This document shows positions 35,868 through 45,681 of a DNA stretch of 64,000 nt, in pieces; the first letter of the stretch is position 1; each line of letters opens with the position of its first letter. Source of the DNA: [Anoxybacillus] calidus. GTDB lineage: Bacteria; Bacillota; Bacilli; Bacillales; Anoxybacillaceae. Made by a program: the position numbers and the translations under genes. The stretch is taken from positions 1-64,000 of the forward strand of contig NZ_JACDUU010000010.1 in assembly GCF_013760845.1 (NCBI RefSeq), read 5' to 3'. The notes under the pieces were generated by a model that saw only the letters and a program-made list of their open reading frames with translations, ran no database searches and was not told the origin of the DNA.

Positions 35868-36449
35868 ATGGTCTACGATGGAATTATTCTATCATTGTTA
35901 ATCGGTTTTTTTCGTGGCGGGAGTTTAAAAGGATTGGCATATATGAAACTTAAGGGAGGATGGTTATTTCCTCTCTTGTTAGGCATTGAAATTTGTGTAT
36001 TTTTGTTGCAAAATAAGTTGAACGTAATCGCTTCTTTAAGCAATTATTTATTTATAGCGATTTACATAGTTGCACTTGTTTTTTTATGGTTCAATCGACA
36101 TAATCAGGGATTTATGATTATTTTCATTGGGGTTTTATTAAATTTTATTGTTATGACTTTAAACGGCGGGAGAATGCCGGTTTCGATTGAGGCAGGTCAG
36201 TTTTTAGGACCGGAATATATTGAAGCATTAAAAGCCGGAACATATGGCAAACATATAGCGATTAACAATTCGACGTTACTGCCGTTTCTTGGCGACATTA
36301 TTCCGCTTTCCGCTCCGTACCCGAAGGAGCAAGTGATCAGCATCGGCGATGTGGTTATGAACGTAGGGGTGTTCATTTTCATCCAGCACCTTATGATGGA
36401 TTACAAAAGCGAGAAATCTTCCCTTCAAACGGTCAATGAAGGGAGGTGA
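35868..36449 (+). CDS. DUF5317-type integral membrane protein
   Basis: A 193-residue protein with about five hydrophobic helices. The opening VYDGIILSLLIGFFRGGSLK and the NGGRMPVSIEA segment followed by GKHIAINNSTLLPFLGDIIP fit the DUF5317 family of Firmicutes membrane proteins, whose role is unknown. The ATG at 35868 is spaced 7 bases from AAGGGG; an ATG six bases earlier is too close. It is followed after 5 bases by a microprotein gene. Confidence 0.75.
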   Translation: MVYDGIILSLLIGFFRGGSLKGLAYMKLKGGWLFPLLLGIEICVFLLQNKLNVIASLSNYLFIAIYIVALVFLWFNRHNQGFMIIFIGVLLNFIVMTLNGGRMPVSIEAGQFLGPEYIEALKAGTYGKHIAINNSTLLPFLGDIIPLSAPYPKEQVISIGDVVMNVGVFIFIQHLMMDYKSEKSSLQTVNEGR

Positions 36450-36454
36450 ACGCG

Positions 36455-36544
36455 ATGAACGCAACAGTGAAAAAAGCACTTATTAATTTATTCATTATTG
36501 GTTCTGTTATTGTAGCTTTGACATCTGGGTACAAACTTGGTTAA
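36455..36544 (+). CDS. 29-residue membrane microprotein
   Basis: A short gene starting ATG at 36455 behind an excellent GGGAGGTGAACGCG site and ending TAA at 36544. The peptide has a basic N-terminus (MNATVKKALI) and one hydrophobic helix (LFIIGSVIVALTSGY). It looks like a single-span membrane peptide. It lies 5 bases after the DUF5317 gene, so is cotranscribed, and 67 bases before the GGDEF/HD-GYP gene. Its small size means it may be missing from automated annotations. Confidence 0.6.
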   Translation: MNATVKKALINLFIIGSVIVALTSGYKLG

Positions 36545-36611
36545 CCTTGATTGAAGGAGAAGTATACCAAAATTACTTCTCCTCAAATTTTAACAACGAG
36601 AGTGATAAAAT

Positions 36612-38468
36612 ATGTACCTTCATAGATACCCATTTTCGAAGTATTATAAGAAGTTATATATAGCTGTCATCTCAATTTTAGGCATATGTTTGTTTATATT
36701 AGAGAACAGTTTTTACGCTCAATCATTAGACGATTGGGTTTTAGTTTATATGTTGTCTGGAGCAATTCTTTTACTAAATCACTTTCTAGTCTATCTCCCT
36801 CCGAAAGATAATACCTTTTCAATGGATTCAGCTATTTATTTAGCTTGTATATTTTTATACGGACTAGATTTGACACTTGAAGTTTTATTTTTAAATAATT
36901 TAATTTATGCTTTATATAAGAATAAAATTGTATGGTGGAAGCATCTTTTTAATTTTTCTATGTATTGTTTAATGATTATCAGCTCTTATTATTCATTTAT
37001 AGTTTTTGGAGGAGAAATTGGCGGGGTTAATATTCATAATATTTTTTCTCATTTAATCAGTTTAATTGTGTATCTTACAGTAAACATTACATTAATGTCT
37101 TTATTTTTTATTTTTTCTTCTCCGGGGACTTTGTTTAATGTATTCAAAGGAGTCTTAAATATAGGTATTTTGAAAGAATCATTTGTAAGTTATTCAGTTA
37201 CTTTGTTACTTTCTCTTGTTTTAACGATTTTAATGAAAGAAGAAAAATATTTCGGCCTATTTTTATTTACAATTTTGGTTGTGTTAATCTCTTTCGCTTT
37301 TAGCAAATTTTTGTATTTGTACCAAAACGTTTCAGAAAAAGCCAACAAAGATTATTTAACAGGACTTTACAACCACGGCTTCTTTAAAAATGTGTTGGAC
37401 GAGCAGTTTGCTAAATTGGATAAGTTGAAGGAGCCATTTTGTGTGGCGTTGCTTGATATGGATGATTTTAAAAAATATAATGACAGCAATGGTCATCTTC
37501 AAGGGGATGAACTGTTAAAGTTTTTCGGGGAATTTTTGAAGGCGGAAATGGAAGAAATGGAAAACGAAAAATATGTCCTTGCTCGATACGGTGGAGAGGA
37601 ATTTGCTGTTTTAATGAAAAACACGACCAAAGATGAGGCGTGCGCCTTTTTTGATCGAGTGCGCAAAAAAGTGAATGACACGTATTTTACAGGTGTGGAA
37701 AATCTTCCGTATCGTTGTCTTTCGTTTTCGTGCGGAATTGCCGAATATGAAAAAGGTACATATGATGCCGGCGAGTTAATCCATAAAGCTGACAAAGCGT
37801 TATATTATGCGAAAGCGCAGGGAAAAAACAACGTACAAGTGTACGATGAGCAAAATGTCGGATTTGATGCGATGCAGTTTAAAGAAGAACTTGACGCGAT
37901 AGAACAGCTTTTAAAAATCTTTTTATCAAAAGATGTGTATACGTATCGGCATAGTAAACGAGTGTTTAAATATGCGGTGGAATTTAGTGGAAAATTACAG
38001 TTGAGTGAACATGAAAAACAAACGCTCATATTAGGTGCGCTTATTCATGATATCGGTAAATTAGAAGTACCACGTGATATTATTAATAAAGAAGGAAAAT
38101 TAGAACCACATGAATGGGAAATTATGAAGAAGCATGTGACATGGGGGAAGGAAATTCTTGCTGCGGATAAAAGATTTGAAGAACTCATTCCGCTCGTGGA
38201 GCTTCACCACGAACGATACGACGGAAAAGGGTATCCGTACGGTTTGAAAGGGGAAGAAATTCCAAAACTCGCCCGTATTTTATGCATCATCGATTCATTT
38301 GATGCGATGACAACGGAAAGACCGTATCAACGAACAAAAACATTCGAAGAGGCAATCGAAGAATTGAGACGATGCGCTGGCAAGCAGTTTGATCCGACGT
38401 TTGTCGAGCCGTTTATTGGCATGATTAAAACCAATTATTTAAAAAAACTATGTCTGATTGTCAATTAA
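36612..38468 (+). CDS. Membrane GGDEF and HD-GYP domain protein
   Basis: A 618-residue protein. Residues 1-235 contain about 7-8 transmembrane helices, a MASE-like sensor. A GGDEF domain spans about 245-410 with the active-site motif RYGGEEF (Gly327 start), which suggests diguanylate cyclase activity. An HD-GYP domain spans about 425-610 with HDIGK (His479 region) and HHERYDGKGYPYGL, which supports c-di-GMP phosphodiesterase activity. Both catalytic motifs look intact, so the protein may make and degrade c-di-GMP. RBS is weak (GAGAGTGAT). The gene stands alone apart from the upstream membrane genes. Confidence 0.92.
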   Translation: MYLHRYPFSKYYKKLYIAVISILGICLFILENSFYAQSLDDWVLVYMLSGAILLLNHFLVYLPPKDNTFSMDSAIYLACIFLYGLDLTLEVLFLNNLIYALYKNKIVWWKHLFNFSMYCLMIISSYYSFIVFGGEIGGVNIHNIFSHLISLIVYLTVNITLMSLFFIFSSPGTLFNVFKGVLNIGILKESFVSYSVTLLLSLVLTILMKEEKYFGLFLFTILVVLISFAFSKFLYLYQNVSEKANKDYLTGLYNHGFFKNVLDEQFAKLDKLKEPFCVALLDMDDFKKYNDSNGHLQGDELLKFFGEFLKAEMEEMENEKYVLARYGGEEFAVLMKNTTKDEACAFFDRVRKKVNDTYFTGVENLPYRCLSFSCGIAEYEKGTYDAGELIHKADKALYYAKAQGKNNVQVYDEQNVGFDAMQFKEELDAIEQLLKIFLSKDVYTYRHSKRVFKYAVEFSGKLQLSEHEKQTLILGALIHDIGKLEVPRDIINKEGKLEPHEWEIMKKHVTWGKEILAADKRFEELIPLVELHHERYDGKGYPYGLKGEEIPKLARILCIIDSFDAMTTERPYQRTKTFEEAIEELRRCAGKQFDPTFVEPFIGMIKTNYLKKLCLIVN

Positions 38469-38534
38469 AATAGAGTCAATAAATGTTAGTGAAGATAGAT
38501 TTGTTTATTATCTGTATTAGGAGTATCCCAGAGA

Positions 38535-38568
38535 GAAGCGCTTGCTGGAGGCAGGTGCTTTTATTATA
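38535..38568 (+). terminator. Terminator after the GGDEF/HD-GYP gene
   Basis: Stem agcgcttgc / gcaggtgct with G-T pairs and a short loop, followed by tttattat. Confidence 0.55.
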
Positions 38569-38711
38569 TCAATATGTCAATATATGATTAATTGAATTAT
38601 GTTCTAGATGAACATTTAGTTAATGTATCTCAAGATAAATTATATGAACCATTTGGCTTTGCCTATATGTATGTATAAAAAATATTAATTTTTCTTCGTA
38701 GAAACAGCTTT

Positions 38712-38743
38712 AGGAGCGGAAATCAAAACGCCGCTCCTATTTT
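38712..38743. terminator. Hairpin between convergent genes
   Basis: 8-bp perfect stem aggagcgg / ccgctcct, 11-base loop. Followed by atttttg on the plus strand; also lies directly downstream of the leftward gene, so it may be bidirectional. Confidence 0.65.
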
Positions 38744-38748
38744 TGAAG

Positions 38749-39672
38749 TTAATCGCACCGCAAAATTTCACCAAGCTTTAATAGCTTCAATCTTTCATCA
38801 TCTAATTGGCGCCGCTTCCATTCAGCAAGCAAGCGATCAAGTGCTTCTTCTGGAGTATCATCGGCAAGAGGGAATGTTCCATAGTGCATTGGGATAAATG
38901 TTTTAGCTTTACAGTCAACAAAAGCCTGCACCGCTTCTTCCGGGGTGACATGCTGTGGTCCCATAAACCATTCCGGCTCGTATGCACCAATCGGAAGGAG
39001 TGCATAATCAATCAAAAAACGGTCACCGATTTCTTTAAAGCCTCGGAAATAGCCGCTGTCTCCTGCGAAATAAAACGTTGGTTTTCCATCTGCTTGAATG
39101 ATCCAACCACCCCAATGCGATGTGTTCATGTCGAATAATGATCTTCTTGTCCAATGCTGGGCAGGAACAAAAGTCAGTGTGATATTGTTAGAACGTTTTT
39201 CCTCCCACCACGTGCATTCCACAACGTTTTCAATCCTTTTTTTGCGAAATAACCGTCCAAGACCCATCGGCACAAAAATGCGCGGTTTTCCTTTTAACTT
39301 TCTAATGCTTGCAAAATTTAAGTGGTCGTAATGGCTATGGGAAATTAAAACGATGTCAACATCCGGCATGTCATTGAGCGGAATTCCAGGACGGGATAAC
39401 CGTTTTACCGTTCCTAAGCGATTAGCCCAAACAGGATCGGTAACAATTGTTGTTCCGTTCACTTGAATGACGAAGGTGGAGTGACCGATCCATGATAAAA
39501 GCGTATGTGAGCGATTCATATGCAAGAGAGTGTGTTCCGGCTTGTTCACATGTGGAACTTGATAGGAACTATTTTTTTGTTTTGCTTTTCGCTCTCGTTG
39601 CCATCGCCGAAAATCGGCAAATGTCTTTTTCGTTGATACGTTATCAAGATTTTCATAACGTTTTCGTACCAT
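38749..39672 (-). CDS. Metallo-beta-lactamase-fold hydrolase (NAPE-PLD/UlaG-like)
   Basis: A 307-residue MBL-fold protein. The zinc motif HxHxDH is present as ISHSHYDHLN, with further ligands in QHWTRR and FAGDSGYF and His in PMHYGTF near the C-terminus. The TLLSWIGHSTFVIQVNG strand is typical of the NAPE-hydrolysing phospholipase D-like branch; bacterial members are of unknown substrate. The ATG at 39672 follows AAAGGATG; an earlier ATG at 39699 has no ribosome-binding site. Confidence 0.87.
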   Translation of the reverse strand: MVRKRYENLDNVSTKKTFADFRRWQRERKAKQKNSSYQVPHVNKPEHTLLHMNRSHTLLSWIGHSTFVIQVNGTTIVTDPVWANRLGTVKRLSRPGIPLNDMPDVDIVLISHSHYDHLNFASIRKLKGKPRIFVPMGLGRLFRKKRIENVVECTWWEEKRSNNITLTFVPAQHWTRRSLFDMNTSHWGGWIIQADGKPTFYFAGDSGYFRGFKEIGDRFLIDYALLPIGAYEPEWFMGPQHVTPEEAVQAFVDCKAKTFIPMHYGTFPLADDTPEEALDRLLAEWKRRQLDDERLKLLKLGEILRCD

Positions 39673-40156
39673 TGACTTTTCATCCTTTTTCGTCATCAAT
39701 GTTTGGGAAAGGTGTGCATACCAATATGATCATTGTATATTTCAAGTGATCAAAATGTAGTAGATGATTTTACAATAGCAAAAATTCTTTTTGGTTGACA
39801 AACAATACATACTGTGAGGGAGCAGAGGCCTAGTGTATTAGATAATAATGTCAAAAGGCCTTCCTTTTGAAAAATAAAAAGACCTAGTGCCTTCCTGTTG
39901 TAAGATACAGATACTTGATAACAGAAACTCTAGCTTACGTTCCGCAAATGTGGGAATACCTAGAAATCGAAAATCTTATTTGGTATAGGACACTGTCACT
40001 CCATATAAGGTGCACGTTCCTAACGGATAAAAAAGTGTAATAAATTCTGTTTAATGTTACTTGCTCGTTGCAATCCACACCAATTACCACGGCTGTTTCT
40101 GAATCTTTTTTAAAAAATGACAATAATGTTTTAGACAAAATAACATTTACTTTTCA
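39673..40156. other. Intergenic before the mannitol operon
   Basis: About 480 bases. Direct and inverted copies of aaggccttcc- and gacctagtg-type words occur around 39820-39890. No supported gene; a minus-strand open frame (39935-40138) has no ribosome-binding site and no recognisable domain. Confidence 0.4.
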
Positions 40157-40185
40157 TTGAACCTAAGTTGTAAGCGCTTTAATAT
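40157..40185 (+). promoter_or_regulatory. Mannitol operon promoter
   Basis: -35 TTGAAC at 40157-40162 and -10 TAATAT at 40180-40185, with exactly 17 bases between. The cre site fills the spacer and overlaps the -10 box. Confidence 0.65.
40168..40183. promoter_or_regulatory. cre site (CcpA operator) in the mtl promoter
   Basis: TTGTAAGCGCTTTAAT matches the cre consensus WTGNNARCGNWWWCAW with one mismatch. Located inside the promoter, so CcpA binding would directly block polymerase when preferred sugars are present. Confidence 0.78.
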
Positions 40186-40228
40186 GGACGTGTGAAAAGA
40201 AAAAATGAAAAAAGGGGTTTTACAGAAA

Positions 40229-41653
40229 ATGGTTCATGAAAAGGACAATCAATCAAATTTTCGTGTAAAAATTCAACGATTTGGCAGTTATTTAAGTGGT
40301 ATGATTATGCCTAATATTGGTGCATTTATTGCATGGGGCTTTATTACTGCATTGTTTATTCCGACAGGCTGGATCCCGAATGAAGCATTTGCCAAGCTTG
40401 TCAGTCCAATGATTACGTATTTATTGCCATTATTAATTGGTTATACTGGCGGTAAGATGATTTATGATGTTCGCGGAGGCGTCGTCGGTGCGACAGCAAC
40501 GATGGGGGTCATTGTCGGTGCTGACATTCCGATGTTCCTCGGTGCGATGATTATGGGACCGCTTGGCGGTTACCTGATTAAGAAATTTGATCAACTCATT
40601 CAAGGAAAAGTCAAACAAGGCTTTGAAATGTTAGTCAACAACTTCTCAGCCGGAATCATCGGCGGGATTTTAACGTTAGTGGCCTTTAAAGGAATTGGAC
40701 CAATCGTATTAGGGCTGAACAAAACGTTAGCTGCTGGTGTTGAGTTCATTGTTAATCACAAAATTTTACCGTTAGCGAATATCTTTATCGAACCTGGCAA
40801 GGTCTTATTTTTGAATAACGCAATCAACCACGGAATTTTAAGCCCGCTTGGAATCGAGCAAGCGGCTGAAACAGGGAAATCGGTTTTATTCCTATTAGAA
40901 ACAAACCCTGGCCCAGGTCTTGGAATTTTGCTCGCTTATTGGCTATTTGGAAAAGGAACCGCCAAACAGTCTGCTCCAGGCGCTGTGATCATTCATTTTC
41001 TTGGAGGTATTCACGAAATTTACTTCCCGTACATCTTAATGAAACCGATCTTAATTTTAGCAGCGATGGCAGGGGGAGTAAGTGGTGTTTTAACGTTTAC
41101 ACTATTTAATGCAGGACTCGTAGCCGCTCCATCGCCGGGAAGTATTGTTGCCTTGTTAGCGATGACGCCAAAAGGAAACCATCTTGGCGTATTGGCAGGG
41201 GTTATTGTTGCAGCAGCTGTCTCCTTCCTTGTCGCATCTATTTTCTTAAAATCTGCGAAAAATAATGAAGAAGAGGAAGACTTGAGCAAGGCTGCAGAAA
41301 AAATGCAGCAATTAAAAGGGAAAAAGAGTGACGTTGCTGCTGTGCTACAAAAAGAAGCAGCTATCCCATCCAAAGTGAAGAAAATTGTGTTTGCTTGTGA
41401 TGCAGGAATGGGTTCAAGCGCCATGGGTGCTTCGATTTTACGAAATAAGGTACAGAAAGCTGGATTGGATATTGAAGTCACAAATACAGCCATCAACCAG
41501 CTTCCGGAAGATGCAGATATTGTCATTACGCATAAAAATTTAACAGAACGTGCGAAGGAAAAACGACCAAACGCTTATCATGTTTCAGTTGAAAACTTCC
41601 TAAATAGTCCCAAATATGACGAGTTAATTCATACTTTGAAAGAGAATAATTAA
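40229..41653 (+). CDS. mtlA: Mannitol-specific PTS EIICB component
   Basis: A 474-residue phosphotransferase permease that imports and phosphorylates mannitol. The EIIC domain, residues 1-340, opens RFGSYLSGMIMPNIGAFIAW and contains GGIHEIYFPY with His262. The EIIB domain, about 385-474, carries phospho-Cys390 in VFACDAGMGSSAMGAS. There is no EIIA domain, which is supplied by mtlF. The ATG at 40229 follows AAGGGG; an ATG at 40205 lies only about 13 bases after the predicted transcription start without a ribosome-binding site, so is less likely. Confidence 0.93.
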   Translation: MVHEKDNQSNFRVKIQRFGSYLSGMIMPNIGAFIAWGFITALFIPTGWIPNEAFAKLVSPMITYLLPLLIGYTGGKMIYDVRGGVVGATATMGVIVGADIPMFLGAMIMGPLGGYLIKKFDQLIQGKVKQGFEMLVNNFSAGIIGGILTLVAFKGIGPIVLGLNKTLAAGVEFIVNHKILPLANIFIEPGKVLFLNNAINHGILSPLGIEQAAETGKSVLFLLETNPGPGLGILLAYWLFGKGTAKQSAPGAVIIHFLGGIHEIYFPYILMKPILILAAMAGGVSGVLTFTLFNAGLVAAPSPGSIVALLAMTPKGNHLGVLAGVIVAAAVSFLVASIFLKSAKNNEEEEDLSKAAEKMQQLKGKKSDVAAVLQKEAAIPSKVKKIVFACDAGMGSSAMGASILRNKVQKAGLDIEVTNTAINQLPEDADIVITHKNLTERAKEKRPNAYHVSVENFLNSPKYDELIHTLKENN

Positions 41654-41697
41654 AGAGGGCAACCCCACATTTTGGTGGACATGGTTATTTAAAAATT

Positions 41698-41741
41698 GGC
41701 AACAAATGAAATGGATGAAAATGAATTTTCTATTTGTTGCC
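41698..41741 (+). repeat. Inverted repeat between mtlA and mtlR
   Basis: 10-bp perfect stem ggcaacaaat / atttgttgcc around a 24-base loop, with no T-run. It may stabilise the mtlA transcript or partially terminate it, reducing mtlR expression relative to mtlA. Confidence 0.65.
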
Positions 41742-41829
41742 ATAAAGGATCCAACACTCTAAAATTTTCTATGTAAAGTATTATTTAATCATGACGAAAT
41801 GGTTGCTCAAATGAGACGGGTGAAGAAGG

Positions 41830-43920
41830 ATGTATATATCTGCAAGAGAAAGAAAAATACTTGATATTTTGTTGTCTCATGATCAAGGGCTTCCGACAAG
41901 GGAGCTTGCCGAGCAGCTCAATGTAAGTAACCGCACGGTTCATCGAGATTTAAAAGGTGTCGAACGTATTTTAAAAGATTATCATTTGCAGCTTATCAAA
42001 AAATCAGGATTTGGGATCCAAGTAGATGGAGATGAACACAACAAAAAAGAGCTGCAAATGCATCTTTTTCATTTGTCCCATACCGAATACACACCGGAAG
42101 AGCGCCAAACCATTATCCTGATTACATTATTGGAGGCGACCGAGCCTGTCAAGCTTTTATCTCTTGCTAATGATTTAAACGTCACCATAGCAACCATTAG
42201 CCATGATTTAGATAAGATCAGCGAAACTATTGAAAAATACGGTCTGTCTCTTATTCGAAAAAGAGGATACGGAGTCGAAATTACCGGATCTGAATCGGCG
42301 AAACGGCGGATGATGAGCGAGTTATTATTCCATCACTTCGGTGAATATGAATTTCTTTCGTTCATGAAAGAATCCATTCAAAAAAGATCGGCGGAAACGC
42401 TTAACATCGTTACGGAGAAACTCCTCGGACTCGTTGATCAGAAAACCTTAGTAACCATAGAAAAGCAAATTGACGAAATCCAAGACGAGCTTCCTTTTAC
42501 GATTGCGGATAGTTCGTATGTTGCCTTAGTTGTTCATCTTGCCTTGGCGGTTGAACGGATTATTCAGGGAGAATCGATTAATTTCGATCCGCAATATTTA
42601 CAAACGATCCGCGGAACGAAGGAATACGAAACGGCCGAAAAAATTGCCAGATCGCTAGAACATGCATTTCGTATCACGATACCGGATGAAGAAATTGGCT
42701 ATATTACGATGCATTTAATGGGAGCGAAACTTCGGGATCGCCACGGCTATATGTTAGAGGAAGCAAGTTTTGAAGTGGGAATCAAAGCACAAGAGCTGAT
42801 TCGCTTTGTCAGCGATGAACTGAACGTAGATTTAACGAACAATGATCCATTATTTCAGGATTTAGTCGTTCATTTAAAGCCGGCGATTTACCGAATTGAA
42901 CATAACATGGGGATTGCCAATCCCCTTTTATCAAAAATAGTTCAAGATTATCCTGACCTTTTTTCTACTTTAGAAAGAGGAGTCAAAAAAGTTTTTCCTG
43001 ATTTGACTGTTCCAAAAGAAGAAATCGGCTATTTAGTTCTACACTTCGCTTCTGCTCTTTTAAAAGAAAGGAAAGGGATTCACGCTTTAGTGGTCTGTTC
43101 AAGCGGTTTAGGTACGGCAAAAATATTAGCAACGAGATTGAAAAAAGAAATTTCAGATATTGTACGCATTCAACATACATCTGTCTTAGAATTGAGAGAT
43201 GTGGATGCGAATCAATATGATCTCATTGTTTCGACAGTGCCGCTACATAACTTTACGGGACATTATTTTGTCGTGAGTCCGATCCTTCAAGAAAGCGAAA
43301 TTATAACGATTAAAAAATTTCTTGAAAATCAAAAAGTGAAAGCTCGAAAAGAACCAGACCATCAAGGGATGGATGGTGCTGAGAGAGTGGTAGAGAAGCT
43401 CAGTTCCGTTCAAAAAATGAGCGAAACAATGGTCCATATCTTGAAGGGGTTTAATTTACAAGAATTAGAGGCAGATTCTATCAAGGAAGCGTTGTCTGAA
43501 GCGTGTCAGCGGCTGTATCAAAAAGGGGTTATTCGCGATCAGGAACACGTTCTTTCTCAATTGTTAAACAGGGAAAAAATAGGAGGATTAGGCATACCGG
43601 ACACTCCCTTTGCTTTGTACCATACGCGGAGTCCGGCGATTACTGCTCCTTCCTTTACCATCTATAGGTTAACGAAATGGCAAATGGTAACCGGCATGCA
43701 TCAAGAGCAAATGAAGGTGAACACAATCTTGCTGATGTTAGCACCGGAGTCTGCTCCCCAAGAGATGCTATCCGTTTTAAGCCACATTAGTTCTTTAATC
43801 ATTAAAGATGACGAAAGTATCGCTGTATTCTCATCAGGAAACGATGAAAAGATTTATTCATTGTTAAGCCATCAGCTAGAGAAATATTTTTACGAACAAA
43901 TTCAACATCATAAGGAGTGA
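41830..43920 (+). CDS. mtlR: Mannitol operon transcriptional activator (PRD family)
   Basis: A 696-residue activator. The N-terminal HTH (ELAEQLNVSNRTVHRDLKGV) is followed by a second HTH, then PRD1 and PRD2 (about 190-400) with regulatory His residues (VHLALAVE, TMHLMGAKL, HLKPAIYR, LHFASALL). An EIIB-Gat-like domain (ALVVCSSGLGTAKI, Cys) spans about 415-500 and an EIIA-Mtl-like domain the C-terminus. Activity is set by phosphorylation through the PTS, as described for G. stearothermophilus MtlR. The mtlA-R-F-D order is the same as in that species. Confidence 0.93.
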   Translation: MYISARERKILDILLSHDQGLPTRELAEQLNVSNRTVHRDLKGVERILKDYHLQLIKKSGFGIQVDGDEHNKKELQMHLFHLSHTEYTPEERQTIILITLLEATEPVKLLSLANDLNVTIATISHDLDKISETIEKYGLSLIRKRGYGVEITGSESAKRRMMSELLFHHFGEYEFLSFMKESIQKRSAETLNIVTEKLLGLVDQKTLVTIEKQIDEIQDELPFTIADSSYVALVVHLALAVERIIQGESINFDPQYLQTIRGTKEYETAEKIARSLEHAFRITIPDEEIGYITMHLMGAKLRDRHGYMLEEASFEVGIKAQELIRFVSDELNVDLTNNDPLFQDLVVHLKPAIYRIEHNMGIANPLLSKIVQDYPDLFSTLERGVKKVFPDLTVPKEEIGYLVLHFASALLKERKGIHALVVCSSGLGTAKILATRLKKEISDIVRIQHTSVLELRDVDANQYDLIVSTVPLHNFTGHYFVVSPILQESEIITIKKFLENQKVKARKEPDHQGMDGAERVVEKLSSVQKMSETMVHILKGFNLQELEADSIKEALSEACQRLYQKGVIRDQEHVLSQLLNREKIGGLGIPDTPFALYHTRSPAITAPSFTIYRLTKWQMVTGMHQEQMKVNTILLMLAPESAPQEMLSVLSHISSLIIKDDESIAVFSSGNDEKIYSLLSHQLEKYFYEQIQHHKE

Positions 43921-43926
43921 ATCAGC

Positions 43927-44364
43927 ATGTCAATGGCAGTATTGAAGAAAGAAAATATTGTTTTGCGTGCATCTGTTGCAGATAAAACAGAAGCGATTCG
44001 TTTAGTGGGGAACATTTTAGTCGAACAAGGTTATGTTGAACCTTCTTATGTTGATAAAATGTTCGAACGGGAAGAACTGACATCTACGTATATGGGGAAC
44101 TTTATTGCGATTCCTCATGGTACGGAGGATGCAAGAAGCCTCGTGAAGAATGCGGGCATTTCTGTTGTCCAAATACCGGACGGGGTTGATTTCGGCGATG
44201 GAAATATCGCAAAAATCCTTATTGGAATTGCCGGAAAAGACAATGAACATTTAGAAATTCTTTCAAAGATTGCGATAGTTTGTTCTGAGGAAGAAAATAT
44301 TCAAAAACTCATCGAAGCAGCAAGCGAAGAAGATATCATCCGCCTTTTAAACGAGGTGAATTAA
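43927..44364 (+). CDS. mtlF: Mannitol-specific PTS EIIA component
   Basis: A 145-residue soluble EIIA. The phosphorylated His lies in [16 protein letters not shown]. Family segments [20 protein letters not shown] and [20 protein letters not shown] are present. It passes phosphate from HPr to the EIIB domain of MtlA. It follows mtlR by 6 bases, with AAGGAGTGA before the ATG, and precedes mtlD by one base, so the three are one transcript. Confidence 0.94.
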   Translation: MSMAVLKKENIVLRASVADKTEAIRLVGNILVEQGYVEPSYVDKMFEREELTSTYMGNFIAIPHGTEDARSLVKNAGISVVQIPDGVDFGDGNIAKILIGIAGKDNEHLEILSKIAIVCSEEENIQKLIEAASEEDIIRLLNEVN

Positions 44365-44365
44365 C

Positions 44366-45523
44366 ATGTTGGCCGTTCATTTTGGTGCAGGAAATATTGG
44401 TAGGGGATTTATTGGAAGCTTGCTTTCCCAATCGGGTTATGAGGTCGTATTTGTCGATGTCAATGAGGAAGTCGTCCGCCTATTAAATGAGAGAAAAGAA
44501 TACCGGGTTTTCATCGCAGATGAATCTGGTAAAGAGGAAATCATTCGTAACGTATCTGCTGTAAATAGCCAAACAGAAAGTGACAAAGTCATTCACTATT
44601 TAACAGAAGCGGATTTGGTGACAACAGCGGTGGGACCGAATATTTTGCCAATCATCTCATCGATCCTAGCGGAGGGGCTTCGCAAAAGATTATCCGTCAA
44701 TCCAAAGCCTCTAAATATTATCGCATGTGAAAATATGATCGGCGGAACGACCTTCCTGAAGGAAAAAGTGTTCGAAAAAATTTCGGAAGAAGAAAAAAGT
44801 TTATTCGAAAGAAATTATGGTTTTCTGAATTGTGCCGTCGACCGTATCGTTCCGAACCAAAAAAATAGTGATCCGCTGAATGTTACAGTCGAGCCGTTTT
44901 TTGAATGGGTGGTCGAACAAAAAAATGTCGTTGGAGACATTCCAAACGTAAAAGGCATGCAGCTTGTTGATGATTTAATGCCTTATATTGAAAGAAAGCT
45001 TTTTACCGTCAATACTGGGCATGCGATGGCTGCTTACTTAGGATATAACAAAAAGCTTCATACGATCAAAGAAGCTATGGATGATCAGGACATTTATTCA
45101 GATGTTCAACAAGCACTCAATGAATCTGGCGCTGTACTCGTGAAAAAGTACGGATTTAATGAAACTGACCATAAGAAATATATAGAAAAAATTATCCATA
45201 GATTTACAAATCCATCTATTTCGGACGAAATCGTCAGAGTCGCTCGTTCACCGATTCGCAAACTAGGTGCAAATGACCGTCTAATGAAACCTGCCAAGCA
45301 ATATTACGAACTATTCAAAGAGGTACCGACCGGTTTGACAAAAGGAATTGCTGCGCTCTTATTGTTTGATTATCAAGAGGACCCTGAAGCAATCGAACTG
45401 CAAGAGACGATCAAGAAAACTGGCATCGAGGGAGCCCTATCTCAATATGCACAATTAGAAAAAGACCATCCTCTTGTCGATGCGATCATTAAACAAGTTG
45501 AAGCATTAAGAGGAAGGAAGTAA
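44366..45523 (+). CDS. mtlD: Mannitol-1-phosphate 5-dehydrogenase
   Basis: A 385-residue NAD-dependent polyol dehydrogenase converting mannitol-1-phosphate to fructose-6-phosphate. The NAD motif is [13 protein letters not shown] at residues 5-17, and the catalytic region contains [17 protein letters not shown] (Lys and His of the active site). Length matches the family. It is the last gene of the operon, closed by a terminator at 45562. Confidence 0.95.
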   Translation: MLAVHFGAGNIGRGFIGSLLSQSGYEVVFVDVNEEVVRLLNERKEYRVFIADESGKEEIIRNVSAVNSQTESDKVIHYLTEADLVTTAVGPNILPIISSILAEGLRKRLSVNPKPLNIIACENMIGGTTFLKEKVFEKISEEEKSLFERNYGFLNCAVDRIVPNQKNSDPLNVTVEPFFEWVVEQKNVVGDIPNVKGMQLVDDLMPYIERKLFTVNTGHAMAAYLGYNKKLHTIKEAMDDQDIYSDVQQALNESGAVLVKKYGFNETDHKKYIEKIIHRFTNPSISDEIVRVARSPIRKLGANDRLMKPAKQYYELFKEVPTGLTKGIAALLLFDYQEDPEAIELQETIKKTGIEGALSQYAQLEKDHPLVDAIIKQVEALRGRK

Positions 45524-45561
45524 AAAGAGATTCAGTTAGCATTTACATTTTGTTTAGTTAG

Positions 45562-45600
45562 AAGGAATCAGAGTCTAAACCGCTCTGGTTCCTTTTTTCT
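45562..45600 (+). terminator. Terminator of the mtl operon
   Basis: 12-bp stem aaggaatcagag / ctctggttcctt (one G-T), 9-base loop, then ttttttct. Confidence 0.88.
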
Positions 45601-45681
45601 CGTGTAAATATTGTTGCTTTAAAGGAAATTTCGTTTACACTAAAAATAAATTAAATATATTTGTTTTTTAGTGTTGAGGTG

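Noticed and set aside
39935-40138. Minus-strand open frame upstream of mtlA
   Set aside because: Non-ATG start, no ribosome-binding site, no recognisable domain; it ends in the mtl promoter leader.
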